Part shown: piece after piece, positions 27,199 to 35,583 of the stretch
Position numbering within the stretch: position 1 is the first letter of the stretch
How the letters are laid out: the number at the start of each line of letters is the position of its first letter
Assembly (NCBI RefSeq): GCF_004340985.1
Contig: NZ_SLYB01000007.1
Coordinates: 48,199 to 112,198, forward strand
Reading direction: 5' to 3'
Source: Cricetibacter osteomyelitidis
GTDB taxonomy: Bacteria; Pseudomonadota; Gammaproteobacteria; Enterobacterales; Pasteurellaceae
Length of the DNA: 64,000 bases
Position numbers and translations under genes: made by a program
Notes under the pieces: generated by a model
The model's database searches: none
What the model saw: the letters and a program-made list of their open reading frames with translations, nothing else
Told to the model about the DNA's origin: nothing

Positions 27199-27232
27199 GC
27201 GTGTCTATGCCCCATGTGGGATATAGATACGC
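27199..27232. repeat. Inverted repeat upstream of the TPP riboswitch
   Basis: Arms GCGTGTCTAT (27199-27208) and ATAGATACGC (27223-27232), pairing with one G-U, enclose a 14-base centre. It lies on the promoter side of the thi leader and on the upstream side of yffB. Its role is unknown; it may be an operator or a short terminator. Confidence 0.45.
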
Positions 27233-27309
27233 CTAGAAGTATAAATTTATTTGACGAATAGGACAATATATTTTCTAATAGTTCAACAATTTCAAATTAA
27301 GGATTTAAA

Positions 27310-27657
27310 ATGATCAAAGTTTACGGCATTAAAAATTGTGATACGGTGAAAAAAGCCCTAAAGTGGTTGGCGGATCACCATATCGAACATACATTGCACG
27401 ACTACCGCACCGACGGTATCGAACAACATTGGTTGAACCGAGCGGAACAGCAATTCGGTTGGCAGAATCTGGTGAATAAACGCAGCACTACATGGCGGAA
27501 TTTATCTGATGATGTGAAAGAAAATCTGTCAAAAGACACCGCACTTTCCGTATTATTTCAACAACCGACCTTGATTAAACGCCCGATTATTTTGCAAGAC
27601 GGCATTGCATTGATTGGATTTAATGAAAAAGATTATGCAGCAATATTTCAGCGTTAA
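27310..27657 (+). CDS. yffB: Spx/ArsC-family protein YffB
   Basis: A 115-residue thioredoxin-fold protein of the ArsC/Spx superfamily. It starts IKVYGIKNCDTVKKALKWL, with the single conserved Cys11 of the family, and has YRTDGI, LVNKRSTTWR and the IKRPIILQDG segment with the conserved cis-proline region. Members called YffB bind glutathione and may be thiol reductases; they are not arsenate reductases by context. It lies 15 bases before dapE, the same order as in Haemophilus and E. coli, so the two are likely one transcript. Confidence 0.9.
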   Translation: MIKVYGIKNCDTVKKALKWLADHHIEHTLHDYRTDGIEQHWLNRAEQQFGWQNLVNKRSTTWRNLSDDVKENLSKDTALSVLFQQPTLIKRPIILQDGIALIGFNEKDYAAIFQR

Positions 27658-27672
27658 AAAGAGCGGTCAAAA

Positions 27673-28806
27673 ATGAAAGAAAATATTCTTAATTTAGCGC
27701 AAGATTTAATTCAACGCCCGTCAATCAGCCCGGATGATCAAGGCTGTCAGCAACTCATTGCCGAACGATTGGAAAAATTAGGATTTTCCATTGAATGGAT
27801 GCCCTTTAACGATACGTTGAATTTATGGGCAAAACACGGCACAGCCGGGCAGGTAATTGCTTTTGCCGGACATACGGATGTTGTGCCGGTCGGGGATGAA
27901 AACCAGTGGACGTATCCGCCGTTTTCTGCACAAATTATAGACGGTATGTTATATGGTCGCGGTGCAGCGGATATGAAAGGTTCGCTGGCGGCAATGATTG
28001 TGGCAGCGGAAGAATATGTCAAATCTAATCCGAATCATAAAGACACCATTGCATTATTGATTACATCCGATGAAGAAGCCGCTGCTTATGACGGCACAAA
28101 GCGAGTAGTGGAAACCTTGATGCAGCGCGGTGAACCGATTCACTATTGTATGGTGGGTGAGCCATCCAGTTCTAAACGGTTGGGCGATATTGTGAAAAAC
28201 GGTCGCCGCGGTTCGATTACCGGTAATCTTTATATCGAAGGTGTGCAAGGTCATGTGGCATATCCCCATTTGGCGGAAAATCCGGTGCATAAATCTTTGC
28301 CGTTTTTGACCGCACTTACTAATTATCAATGGGATCAAGGCAATGAATTTTTTCCGCCTACCAGTTTGCAGATTGCCAATATCAAAGCGGGTACAGGCAG
28401 CAATAACATGATTCCGGGCGAGCTTTATGTGCAGTTTAACCTGCGTTATTGCACAGAAGTCACCGATGAAATCATTAAACAAACCGTCGCCAAATTATTG
28501 GCTGAATACGGTTTAAAATATCGCATCGAATGGTGGCTGTCCGGTAAACCGTTTTTAACCAAACCGGGTAAATTAGTTAACGCTGTTTCCAACGCCCTTG
28601 AGCAAATCGCTCATATCAAACCGAACTTAGACACCGGCGGCGGCACATCCGACGGTCGTTTTATTGCCTTAATGGGGGCGGAAGTAGTGGAACTCGGCCC
28701 GTTAAATGCTACCATACACAAAGTCAATGAATGTGTCAGTTGCGATGATTTGGCAACATTGGGATTGGTGTATAAGCAGATGTTGGTTAATTTGTTGGAG
28801 CATTAA
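27673..28806 (+). CDS. dapE: Succinyl-diaminopimelate desuccinylase
   Basis: DapE removes succinate from N-succinyl-LL-diaminopimelate to make LL-DAP for lysine and peptidoglycan. The 377-residue M20-family protein keeps its di-zinc site: His67/Asp69 (AGHTDVV), Asp100 ([10 protein letters not shown]), catalytic Glu134 and Glu135 (TSDEEAAA), and the C-terminal His in NATIHKVNE. Residue numbering agrees with the structurally known H. influenzae enzyme. It is followed immediately by a peptidase gene of the D-Ala-D-Ala carboxypeptidase superfamily. Confidence 0.96.
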   Translation: MKENILNLAQDLIQRPSISPDDQGCQQLIAERLEKLGFSIEWMPFNDTLNLWAKHGTAGQVIAFAGHTDVVPVGDENQWTYPPFSAQIIDGMLYGRGAADMKGSLAAMIVAAEEYVKSNPNHKDTIALLITSDEEAAAYDGTKRVVETLMQRGEPIHYCMVGEPSSSKRLGDIVKNGRRGSITGNLYIEGVQGHVAYPHLAENPVHKSLPFLTALTNYQWDQGNEFFPPTSLQIANIKAGTGSNNMIPGELYVQFNLRYCTEVTDEIIKQTVAKLLAEYGLKYRIEWWLSGKPFLTKPGKLVNAVSNALEQIAHIKPNLDTGGGTSDGRFIALMGAEVVELGPLNATIHKVNECVSCDDLATLGLVYKQMLVNLLEH

Positions 28807-28807
28807 T

Positions 28808-29506
28808 ATGAAATTCAACCAAATAAAATTCACTCCGGCAATGCTCACGGGAAAAAGCCGTGAGCATTTAGTTCATTTACCTTGTCCGTTTTCCGATAAA
28901 CACGCACTGCAGGCAGAGGCGTGCAAAGCATTTCAGGCATTGCAGCAAAGTGCGGCACAAAACGGCTTTAATTTGCAGCCTGCCAGCAGTTTTCGGGATT
29001 TCCAGCGTCAGCAGATGATTTGGAATGGCAAATTTAACGGCGAACGTAAAGTACACGATGATTTCGGCAATCCACTGGATTTGACCGGGCTTTCCGATTG
29101 GGAAAAAGCTCAAGCTATTTTGCGTTGGTCTGCCTTGCCCGGTGCGAGCCGTCATCATTGGGGGACGGAAATTGATTTTTTCGATCCCGATTTGTTGCCA
29201 CAAAATCAATCTTTACAGCTTGAACCTTGGGAATATGATAAAGGCGGTTATTTTGCCGAACTCAGCGAATTTCTGCAACAAAACCTACCGCACTTTGATT
29301 TTACCCTGCCGTTTATGGCAATGCCGGAAAATAAAAAAATCGGTCGCGAACCTTGGCATATCAGCTATTTACCGGCGGCAGAACAAGCTACCGAGCAGTT
29401 TAGTATAGAGATTTTGTTAGATAGCTGGGTGGGGGAAGATATAGCCGGTTCGACAATATTAGTAAGATATATTAATCAAATTTTCCAAGATTATCTTCTT
29501 TCGTAA
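28808..29506 (+). CDS. M15-family (VanY/LAS-type) metallopeptidase
   Basis: The 232-residue protein shows the zinc peptidase motifs of the LAS superfamily: SSFRDFQRQQ at 60-69, SRHHWGTEID with His116 and Asp123, and EPWHISYLP near residue 190. Relatives are D-alanyl-D-alanine or LD-carboxypeptidases acting on peptidoglycan. The ATG at 28808 begins one base after the dapE stop; a much longer upstream frame overlapping dapE is a shadow. No signal peptide or membrane segment is visible, unlike most periplasmic members, so either it works in the cytoplasm on recycled muropeptides or it uses another export route. Confidence 0.82.
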   Translation: MKFNQIKFTPAMLTGKSREHLVHLPCPFSDKHALQAEACKAFQALQQSAAQNGFNLQPASSFRDFQRQQMIWNGKFNGERKVHDDFGNPLDLTGLSDWEKAQAILRWSALPGASRHHWGTEIDFFDPDLLPQNQSLQLEPWEYDKGGYFAELSEFLQQNLPHFDFTLPFMAMPENKKIGREPWHISYLPAAEQATEQFSIEILLDSWVGEDIAGSTILVRYINQIFQDYLLS

Positions 29507-29527
29507 AAATTGTATCAATTTAAGTAC

Positions 29528-29565
29528 CTCGGTGTTTGTTGCCAAGCTCACCGAGTATTTTATTG
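29528..29565 (+). terminator. Terminator after the M15 peptidase gene
   Basis: Arms CTCGGTG and CACCGAG close a 14-base loop and are followed by TATTTTATT. It separates the dapE unit from the TRAP/kgu operon. Confidence 0.6.
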
Positions 29566-29619
29566 ATTTATTTCTTTAATTTTATATTTGCCTCTTCTTT
29601 CAATGTTTGTTTTTAAATT

Positions 29620-29641
29620 TTATGTGATTGAGATCACAGTT
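29620..29641 (+). promoter_or_regulatory. CRP (cAMP receptor protein) site
   Basis: TGTGATTGAGATCACA (29623-29638) is a perfect two-half CRP site with correct six-base spacing, inside a flanking AT context. It lies about 100 bases before the TRAP binding-protein gene and predicts activation of the sugar-acid operon when preferred sugars are scarce. Confidence 0.88.
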
Positions 29642-29662
29642 CTATAAAAATTCACTGTTTTC

Positions 29663-29676
29663 TGGAACCGGTTCCA
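29663..29676. promoter_or_regulatory. LacI-family operator (PtxS-like palindrome)
   Basis: TGGAACCGGTTCCA is a perfect 14-base palindrome with the central CG typical of LacI-family operators. It closely resembles the known Pseudomonas PtxS operator TGAAACCGGTTTCA. It is placed between the CRP site and the first gene of the operon that encodes a LacI-family regulator, so autoregulated repression is likely. Confidence 0.82.
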
Positions 29677-29736
29677 TGATAAATTTTGCACTAAATTTAC
29701 AGAGTTGTACCAATTTAATACTAAACGAGGTGATTT

Positions 29737-30735
29737 ATGAAAAAATTATTAATGTGTTTAATTCCTTTTGTATTGGCAGGATGTGGTGAACAGAATGCGA
29801 ATACAGCATCAGATCAACCAACAAAATTAGTGGCGGCACATAATCAGACCAATATGACCAGTCCCTATCAAACGGGCATGTTAAAATTAAAAGAAACGGC
29901 AGAAAAATCCAATCAATTCCAAGTCGAAGTGCATGCAGGAACTATCGGTACAAATGAAAACGAATTAGTAGAAAAATTAGTCTTAGGCGGTGCTGATGTT
30001 GTTTTAGTTTCACCGGGATTTATGACATCAGCAGGTATTGACGAAGTCGATTTATTCTCTCTGTTGTATTTATTTAATAACTATGAGCATTGGGAAAAAG
30101 TAGTAGATAGTGATGTCGGTAAAAAAATTGCAGATATTATTTATGAAAAATCAGGCAATAAATATCGTGTGATTGGCTATTGGAGTGCCGGTGTAAGACA
30201 TTGGTACGGTAAAAAGCCTATTAATACAATTGCAGATGCAAAAGGTTTAAAAATCAGAACACAGACTTCCGGCGTTGTTTCTGATTTCTGGATCAAAATT
30301 GGGGCTGTTCCTACTTCTGTTGCTTGGGCCGAATTATATCAGGCATTAGCCAGTAATGTTGTTGACGGCGCTGAAAATGCTTATCCATATTTAGTACCAA
30401 TGGAACATCATAAAACAACAAATGGTAAATATATTTCTGAAACGGCACATGACTATACAACTCGTTTCTTATTAATGAGAGAAGCAACTTGGAAAAAATT
30501 GACCGATGAACAGAAAGCAACATTGGAAACAGCTGTGAAAGAGGCTACTCAAGCCGAACGCAATGCTATTTATGCGGAAGAAAACCAATATAAAGAAAAA
30601 GCTATTGCAGACGGTGCTGTGGTTAATGAGGTTGATAAAATCCAATTCAGCGATATTGCCCGAAGTATTCAGGATGATTGGGCAAATAAACACGGTATGA
30701 CCGAGATTTTAAACCAAATCAGACAGGTCAAATAA
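29737..30735 (+). CDS. TRAP transporter solute-binding protein (DctP type, lipoprotein)
   Basis: The periplasmic receptor of a tripartite ATP-independent transporter, 332 residues. The N-terminus MKKLLMCLIPFVLAGC ends in a lipobox with Cys16, so the protein is probably lipid-anchored; most TRAP binding proteins are soluble. Family features include the GGADVVLVSPGF segment, KGLKIRTQTSGVVSDFWIKIGAVPTSVAWAELYQALA (outline) with the Arg that binds a substrate carboxylate, and VDGAENAYPY. First gene of a co-directional operon with both permeases, regulator, kinase and reductase. Substrate inferred from neighbours is 2-ketogluconate or a similar sugar acid. Confidence 0.88.
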   Translation: MKKLLMCLIPFVLAGCGEQNANTASDQPTKLVAAHNQTNMTSPYQTGMLKLKETAEKSNQFQVEVHAGTIGTNENELVEKLVLGGADVVLVSPGFMTSAGIDEVDLFSLLYLFNNYEHWEKVVDSDVGKKIADIIYEKSGNKYRVIGYWSAGVRHWYGKKPINTIADAKGLKIRTQTSGVVSDFWIKIGAVPTSVAWAELYQALASNVVDGAENAYPYLVPMEHHKTTNGKYISETAHDYTTRFLLMREATWKKLTDEQKATLETAVKEATQAERNAIYAEENQYKEKAIADGAVVNEVDKIQFSDIARSIQDDWANKHGMTEILNQIRQVK

Positions 30736-30763
30736 ATCATTAGAGTAGAAATAAGGTGATATT

Positions 30764-31240
30764 ATGCAAAAATTGATCTCCTATTTAGAAAAAATACAAT
30801 TGATTTTAGGGACTGCGTTTCTGGCTGTTTTTGTATCAGTCACCTTAATTCAAGTGATTACGCGTTATTTGGGTATCAGTGCAACTTGGACGGAAGAAGT
30901 TGCAGTTAATACTTTCATTTGGTCTATGTTGCTCGGTGCTTCAGTAATGGTGCGAGAGAAACAGCATTTCAGTTTTAACTTGTTGGATAATTTATTTTCA
31001 TCACGGAATAAATGTTTTTATGTCATTTTCCAAGATTTGATTATTTTGACCTTCTGCATACTATGCACGGTATACAGTGCAGAAATAACACAAACCTTTT
31101 GGGATTCCCGCTGGGTAACGATTCCTTCTTTAAAACAGGGTTATGCTTGGCTTATTTTACCGATTACCTTTGCCACCATGAGTATTTATCTTTTAGAAGA
31201 TATTGTGAAGCAGCTGATTAAACTAAGAAAAGGAAACTGA
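30764..31240 (+). CDS. TRAP transporter small permease subunit (DctQ)
   Basis: A 158-residue integral membrane protein with four predicted hydrophobic helices (about 12-35, 48-66, 85-108 and 122-146). It has the family's SATWTEEVAVNTFIWSMLLGASVMVREKQHF motif region in outline. It pairs with the large subunit that begins three bases after its stop. It helps assemble the Na+-driven transporter in the inner membrane. Confidence 0.9.
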   Translation: MQKLISYLEKIQLILGTAFLAVFVSVTLIQVITRYLGISATWTEEVAVNTFIWSMLLGASVMVREKQHFSFNLLDNLFSSRNKCFYVIFQDLIILTFCILCTVYSAEITQTFWDSRWVTIPSLKQGYAWLILPITFATMSIYLLEDIVKQLIKLRKGN

Positions 31241-31242
31241 TT

Positions 31243-32514
31243 ATGACACTTTTATTGATTACATTACTGTTTATCGCGTTGATTATTATCGGTATTCCTA
31301 TTGCATTTTCCATTGCTATTGCAGCCTTAGCCGGTATTAGTGCTGTGGGAGGCATTCCACATACAATGATTCCGATGAAAATGTTTTACGGATTGAATTC
31401 TTATGTGTTGTTAGCCGTGCCATTATTCGTGCTGACGGCGACTATCATGAATCAGGGCAATATTTCCAGAAAGCTAATCGATTTTTCCTTAGGAATAGTT
31501 GGTCGTTGCCCGGGCGGTTTGGGTCATGCAAATGTCATGGTATCAATGTTATTTGCGGGAGTCAGCGGTTCGTCTCAAGCAGACACAGCCGGTATCGGTA
31601 AGATTTTAATTCCGAATATGATTGAAAAAGGTTATAGCCGTGAAATGGCCGTCGGGGTGACGGCTGCGTCATCGACAATCGGCAGTATTATCCCTCCGAG
31701 TATTACTATGGTTATTTATGGCGGTTTGACAAATACATCGGTAGGTCAACTTTTTGTAGGGGGGCTTTTGCCCGGTATCATTATCGGCTTTGGTATGATG
31801 GGATTTGTTTATTACGTTGCCATTAAGCAGGCATTGCCGAAAGAAAGTAAAATGCCTTGGAATATTTTTTTCCAATTGTTTAAAGATTCCGTACCGGCAT
31901 TGATTACACCGTTGATTATTATTTTAGGTATTGTTTTCGGTATTTTCACACCTACGGAAGCAGCTGCATTTTCTGCCGTATACGCCTATATTATTAGTGC
32001 ATATTATTATAAAACCATTACTTATAAAGATTTGCCGAAGATTTTTGTAGAGACATTGAAGTTAAGTTGTTTATCTTTATTTGCTTTAGCTGCAGCCTCT
32101 GCACTAGGGGAATTTTTAGGTTATTTCAGAATCAATATGGTTGTTGCCGAATTTTTTAATAATATGGGAGGAAGCCAATATGTATTCTTAGGATTAATAA
32201 TTGTATTTTTCTTATTTATTGGCACTTTTATGGATGCAATTCCGGCCATGGTATTATTTGTGCCGGTTATTTTTCCTGTAGCTCAGTTATTGGGTGTCGA
32301 TCCCGTGCAATTGGGCATTACCATTATTATTACGTTATCAATAGGATTAGTGACACCACCATATGGATTATGTCTGTTAATTGCCAGTGTGATTGGTGAA
32401 TTGCCTATCGGTCGTTCATTTAAAGCGGTTCTGCCATATATTACGATTATTTTATTTGTGTTGGCGCTTGTTATGTTTGTGCCATCCATATTATTAGCTG
32501 ATTTAATGCAATGA
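31243..32514 (+). CDS. TRAP transporter large permease subunit (DctM)
   Basis: The 423-residue channel-forming subunit of the TRAP transporter, with about 12 hydrophobic segments. Recognisable motifs are the GIPIAFSIAIAALAG start, GRCPGGLGHANVMVSMLFAGVSGSSQADTAGIG in outline, ASSTIGSIIPPSI and FTPTEAAAFSAVYA, and a C-terminal GLVTPPYG, which repeats the motif in the second half of the fold. The stop overlaps the start of the LacI-family regulator in an ATGA. Confidence 0.93.
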   Translation: MTLLLITLLFIALIIIGIPIAFSIAIAALAGISAVGGIPHTMIPMKMFYGLNSYVLLAVPLFVLTATIMNQGNISRKLIDFSLGIVGRCPGGLGHANVMVSMLFAGVSGSSQADTAGIGKILIPNMIEKGYSREMAVGVTAASSTIGSIIPPSITMVIYGGLTNTSVGQLFVGGLLPGIIIGFGMMGFVYYVAIKQALPKESKMPWNIFFQLFKDSVPALITPLIIILGIVFGIFTPTEAAAFSAVYAYIISAYYYKTITYKDLPKIFVETLKLSCLSLFALAAASALGEFLGYFRINMVVAEFFNNMGGSQYVFLGLIIVFFLFIGTFMDAIPAMVLFVPVIFPVAQLLGVDPVQLGITIIITLSIGLVTPPYGLCLLIASVIGELPIGRSFKAVLPYITIILFVLALVMFVPSILLADLMQ

Positions 32515-33521
32515 CAATTAAGAAAAAAGCAACTATTCAAGATGTTGCGCTATTAGCCGGAGTTGGTAAAACCAGTGTTTCCCGTTATTTAAACAATGAA
32601 TTTGATATTTTATCTGATGAAATAAAAGAGAAAATTCAAATTGCTATAACATCCTTGAATTATAAACCTAGCCAATTGGCCAGAAGTATGAAAGGGGGAA
32701 AAACGAAATTAATCGCACTGGTTTTTGCTGATCTAAGTATTTCTTATGCTACGGAAATTATGCAAGGCGTAGAGGCTGCGTGTCGAAAGTATGGTTATAC
32801 CTTATTAGTATTTAATGCCAATAATGAAAAAGCACAGGAAAAAAAGATTTTACAGATTTTAACCGGCTATCAGGTTGAGGGCGTTATTATTCAGGCACTG
32901 AAAACCCATGATCAAAATTTTAAAGGTTTTACTTTGCCTGTGGTTTCTGTAGATCGCACGATTTATGGATTAAAAAATGATCTTGTGCATCTTGATAATA
33001 ATCAGGCTGTGCAAATAGCGATGGAACATTTAGTTAATCAAGGTTTTCAGCGTATTTTGTTTATTACTGAAACTATACGTGATATTGAAGCAAGACAGCA
33101 AAGAACTGCGGCATTTAATGAATTTATCCAACATAATTCAAATTGTTCGGGAGAAGTCGTAGAACTTCGGAATACAAAAAATGAGGATGAAATAGATCCT
33201 GTCGTTTCAGCATTCTATCATCTTGAACCGGATATAAAAAAAGCTATTTTTACTGTCAACGGTTCCGTCATGTTAAATACGACATTAGCGTTAAAGCGGT
33301 TAAAGTTGAAGTGGGGGAAAGATATTGGTCTAATCGGATTCGATGATCCTATATGGGCCTCAGTTGTCGGCTGCGGTGTAACAACCATCCGACAACCTAC
33401 AGACAAAATTGGTTATACCGCTTTTGAATTATTACTCAAACGAATTAGAGGCGATGATTCGGATGTGCAAACTGTGTTATATCCGGGAGAATTAATTATT
33501 AGAGAATCTACTCAGTTATGA
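32511..33521 (+). CDS. LacI-family transcriptional regulator (PtxS-like)
   Basis: The 336-residue protein has an N-terminal LacI helix-turn-helix (ATIQDVALLAGVGKTSVSRYLN, about 7-29), a hinge helix YKPSQLARSM near 50-60 and a periplasmic-binding-protein-like effector domain from about 64 (KLIALVFADLSISYATEIMQG). It overlaps the dctM stop by four bases and lies inside the operon it likely controls. The single upstream palindrome TGGAACCGGTTCCA is its probable operator. In Pseudomonas, PtxS represses the 2-ketogluconate genes and is released by 2-ketogluconate; the same ligand is inferred here. Confidence 0.83.
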   Translation: MTIKKKATIQDVALLAGVGKTSVSRYLNNEFDILSDEIKEKIQIAITSLNYKPSQLARSMKGGKTKLIALVFADLSISYATEIMQGVEAACRKYGYTLLVFNANNEKAQEKKILQILTGYQVEGVIIQALKTHDQNFKGFTLPVVSVDRTIYGLKNDLVHLDNNQAVQIAMEHLVNQGFQRILFITETIRDIEARQQRTAAFNEFIQHNSNCSGEVVELRNTKNEDEIDPVVSAFYHLEPDIKKAIFTVNGSVMLNTTLALKRLKLKWGKDIGLIGFDDPIWASVVGCGVTTIRQPTDKIGYTAFELLLKRIRGDDSDVQTVLYPGELIIRESTQL

Positions 33522-33561
33522 TAATACATTCAAAATAAAGGTAATAATATAGGAGAACAAG

Positions 33562-34509
33562 ATGCAATTTAATTCACACTTGGATGTCGTTACGTTTGGT
33601 GAAGCAATGGCAATGTTTATTGCAACGGAAACCGGGAATTTAGCTGAAGTTTCATCTTTTATGAAAAGACCTGCCGGAGCAGAATTAAATGTTGCCATAG
33701 GTTTAGCAAGACTAGGTTTTAATGTTGCTTGGATGAGCCGCATCGGTAAGGATTCATTCGGAGCATTTATTCTGGATGTATTAAAAAAAGAAAAAATTCA
33801 GACCGCACTTGTTAGTATTGATAACGAACATCCCACTGGTTTTCAATTAAAATCAAAAATAGCAGATGGCAGCGATCCCGCTATTGAATATTTTCGCAAA
33901 GGCTCTGCTGCCAGCTATCTTTCACCGATGGATTTAAATAAAACGTATTGTGCAACCGCAAAACATTTACATATTACCGGAGTTGCTGCGGCTATTTCGG
34001 AATCCTCTTACCAATTATCTGATTATTTTGCTGATTTTATGCGAAGTGAAAGAAAAACAATTTCATTTGACCCGAATTTACGCCCATCCTTATGGAAAAA
34101 TACTGAGATAATGAAAGAAAGAATTAATCATCTGGCATTCAAGTCTGACTGGTTTTTACCCGGTATCAAAGAAGGTTCAATTTTAACCGGATTGCAATCG
34201 GAAAAAGATATGGCAGATTTCTACTTAGAAAAGGGTGTGAAAGCCGTTGTCATTAAATTGGGTGAAAAAGGTGCATATTTTAAACAACAAAACGGCAATG
34301 AAGGTTATGTTGAGCCATTTTTTGTAGAAAATGTTGTGGATACCGTAGGAGCCGGCGATGGTTTTGCTACTGGCGTTGTCAGTGCTTTACTGGAAGGAAA
34401 ATCTTTTTATGACGCTACAGTGAGAGGCAATAAAATAGGTTCATTGGCAATTCAAGTTGCAGGCGATAGTGAAGGATTACCTACACGAGAACAGTTGGGT
34501 AACTATTAA
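33562..34509 (+). CDS. kguK: PfkB-family sugar-acid kinase, probable 2-ketogluconate kinase
   Basis: A 315-residue ribokinase-type protein. Substrate-side motifs are FGEAMAMF, the AELNVAIGLARLGF glycine-rich region and HPTGFQLKSK; the ATP/anion-hole motif is DTVGAGDGFATG with catalytic Asp266. The AMF-type N-terminus and the overall pattern resemble KguK and KdgK. KdgK would phosphorylate 2-keto-3-deoxygluconate; pairing with a KguD-like reductase and a PtxS-like operator, and no aldolase in the cluster, favours 2-ketogluconate. An AGGAG sits seven bases before the ATG. The product would be 2-keto-6-phosphogluconate. Confidence 0.72.
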   Translation: MQFNSHLDVVTFGEAMAMFIATETGNLAEVSSFMKRPAGAELNVAIGLARLGFNVAWMSRIGKDSFGAFILDVLKKEKIQTALVSIDNEHPTGFQLKSKIADGSDPAIEYFRKGSAASYLSPMDLNKTYCATAKHLHITGVAAAISESSYQLSDYFADFMRSERKTISFDPNLRPSLWKNTEIMKERINHLAFKSDWFLPGIKEGSILTGLQSEKDMADFYLEKGVKAVVIKLGEKGAYFKQQNGNEGYVEPFFVENVVDTVGAGDGFATGVVSALLEGKSFYDATVRGNKIGSLAIQVAGDSEGLPTREQLGNY

Positions 34510-34524
34510 ATTCGAGGTCTCAAA

Positions 34525-35499
34525 ATGAAAAAAAATATTGTGCTGTATAAGAAAATTCCTTTAGAACAACGTTTAAAATTACAGGATAAATTTAATGTTA
34601 CTGAATTTGATGAGATCAACTCTCAGAATTATGATGAATTTATTAAAGCAATTAATAAGGCTGAAGGACTGATTGGTGCAAGTGTCAATTTACCGGAAAA
34701 TATTTTAAAAAATGCACCGCACTTGAGGGCTATCTCAACGATATCTGTTGGTTATGATAATTTTGATGTGGATTATCTTACACAACGCGGTGTTCGCTTA
34801 ATGCATACACCCAATGTATTGACCGATACTACAGCAGACACTATTTTTTTACTGATATTGGCAACTGCACGTAGAGCAGTAGAACTATCACTACTGATTA
34901 AAGAAGGTAATTGGAAACAAAGCATCGGGGAAGAGTATTATGGAACAGATGTTCATCATAAAACCTTAGGTATTTTAGGCATGGGACGTATAGGTCAAGC
35001 TGTTGCAAAAAGAGCATTCTGTGGTTTTGACATGAATATTTTATATACTGGCAATCGCCCGAATTCTTTAGTTGAAGAAAAATATGAAGCGAAATATTGT
35101 TCTTTAGACGAGTTATTAAAATTATCAGATTTTGTATGTATTACTTTACCTTTAACAAAAGAAACAGAAAAATTGATTACAAAAGAAAAGCTGGCATTAA
35201 TGAAAAGTAATGCTATTTTGATTAATGGTGCGCGAGGTAAAATAGTCGATCAAACGGCATTAATTGAAGCATTGAAAAATGGTGTAATCCGGGCAGCCGG
35301 TTTGGATGTATTTGAGCAAGAACCTTTACCGATGGATTCTGAATTATTGCAATTGTCTAATGTTGTTTTATTGCCGCATATCGGTTCTGCGACTGAAGAA
35401 ACCCGTTTGGGAATGGTTAAATGTGCGGTAGATAATTTGATTGCGGCATTAGATACGCCTCCGCCTCAAAAAAATTGGGTTAATCCGCAAGCCGAATAA
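34525..35499 (+). CDS. kguD: D-2-hydroxyacid dehydrogenase, probable 2-keto-6-phosphogluconate reductase
   Basis: A 324-residue member of the D-isomer 2-hydroxyacid dehydrogenase family (GhrB/KguD branch). It has ISVGYDNFDVDYL, the Rossmann motif GMGRIG at 152-157, and the catalytic triad Arg237 (GARGKI), Glu266 (FEQEP) and His285 (LPHIGSAT). The segment GTDVHHKTLGILGMG is close to that of KguD and GhrB. Last gene of the operon, ending before a strong terminator. The inferred reaction makes 6-phosphogluconate for the pentose-phosphate pathway; a glyoxylate/2-ketogluconate reductase (GhrB) acting on the free acid is the main alternative. Confidence 0.72.
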   Translation: MKKNIVLYKKIPLEQRLKLQDKFNVTEFDEINSQNYDEFIKAINKAEGLIGASVNLPENILKNAPHLRAISTISVGYDNFDVDYLTQRGVRLMHTPNVLTDTTADTIFLLILATARRAVELSLLIKEGNWKQSIGEEYYGTDVHHKTLGILGMGRIGQAVAKRAFCGFDMNILYTGNRPNSLVEEKYEAKYCSLDELLKLSDFVCITLPLTKETEKLITKEKLALMKSNAILINGARGKIVDQTALIEALKNGVIRAAGLDVFEQEPLPMDSELLQLSNVVLLPHIGSATEETRLGMVKCAVDNLIAALDTPPPQKNWVNPQAE

Positions 35500-35540
35500 T
35501 ATAATTCAGTAATCCATCAAAATAACATTACCCATAAAGC

Positions 35541-35571
35541 AAAAAGCCCTGTATAATAGTTGGGCTTTTTT
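35541..35571 (+). terminator. Terminator of the TRAP/kgu operon
   Basis: Arms AAAAAGCCC and GGGCTTTTT with a 12-base loop end in a run of six T. It separates the sugar-acid operon from pnp. Confidence 0.85.
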
Positions 35572-35583
35572 CATTCGTTCTAG

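Noticed and set aside
28706..28807. N-terminal extension of the M15 peptidase overlapping dapE
   Set aside because: The extra 34 codons are a shadow of the dapE 3' end; the ATG at 28808 gives the natural start right after the dapE stop.
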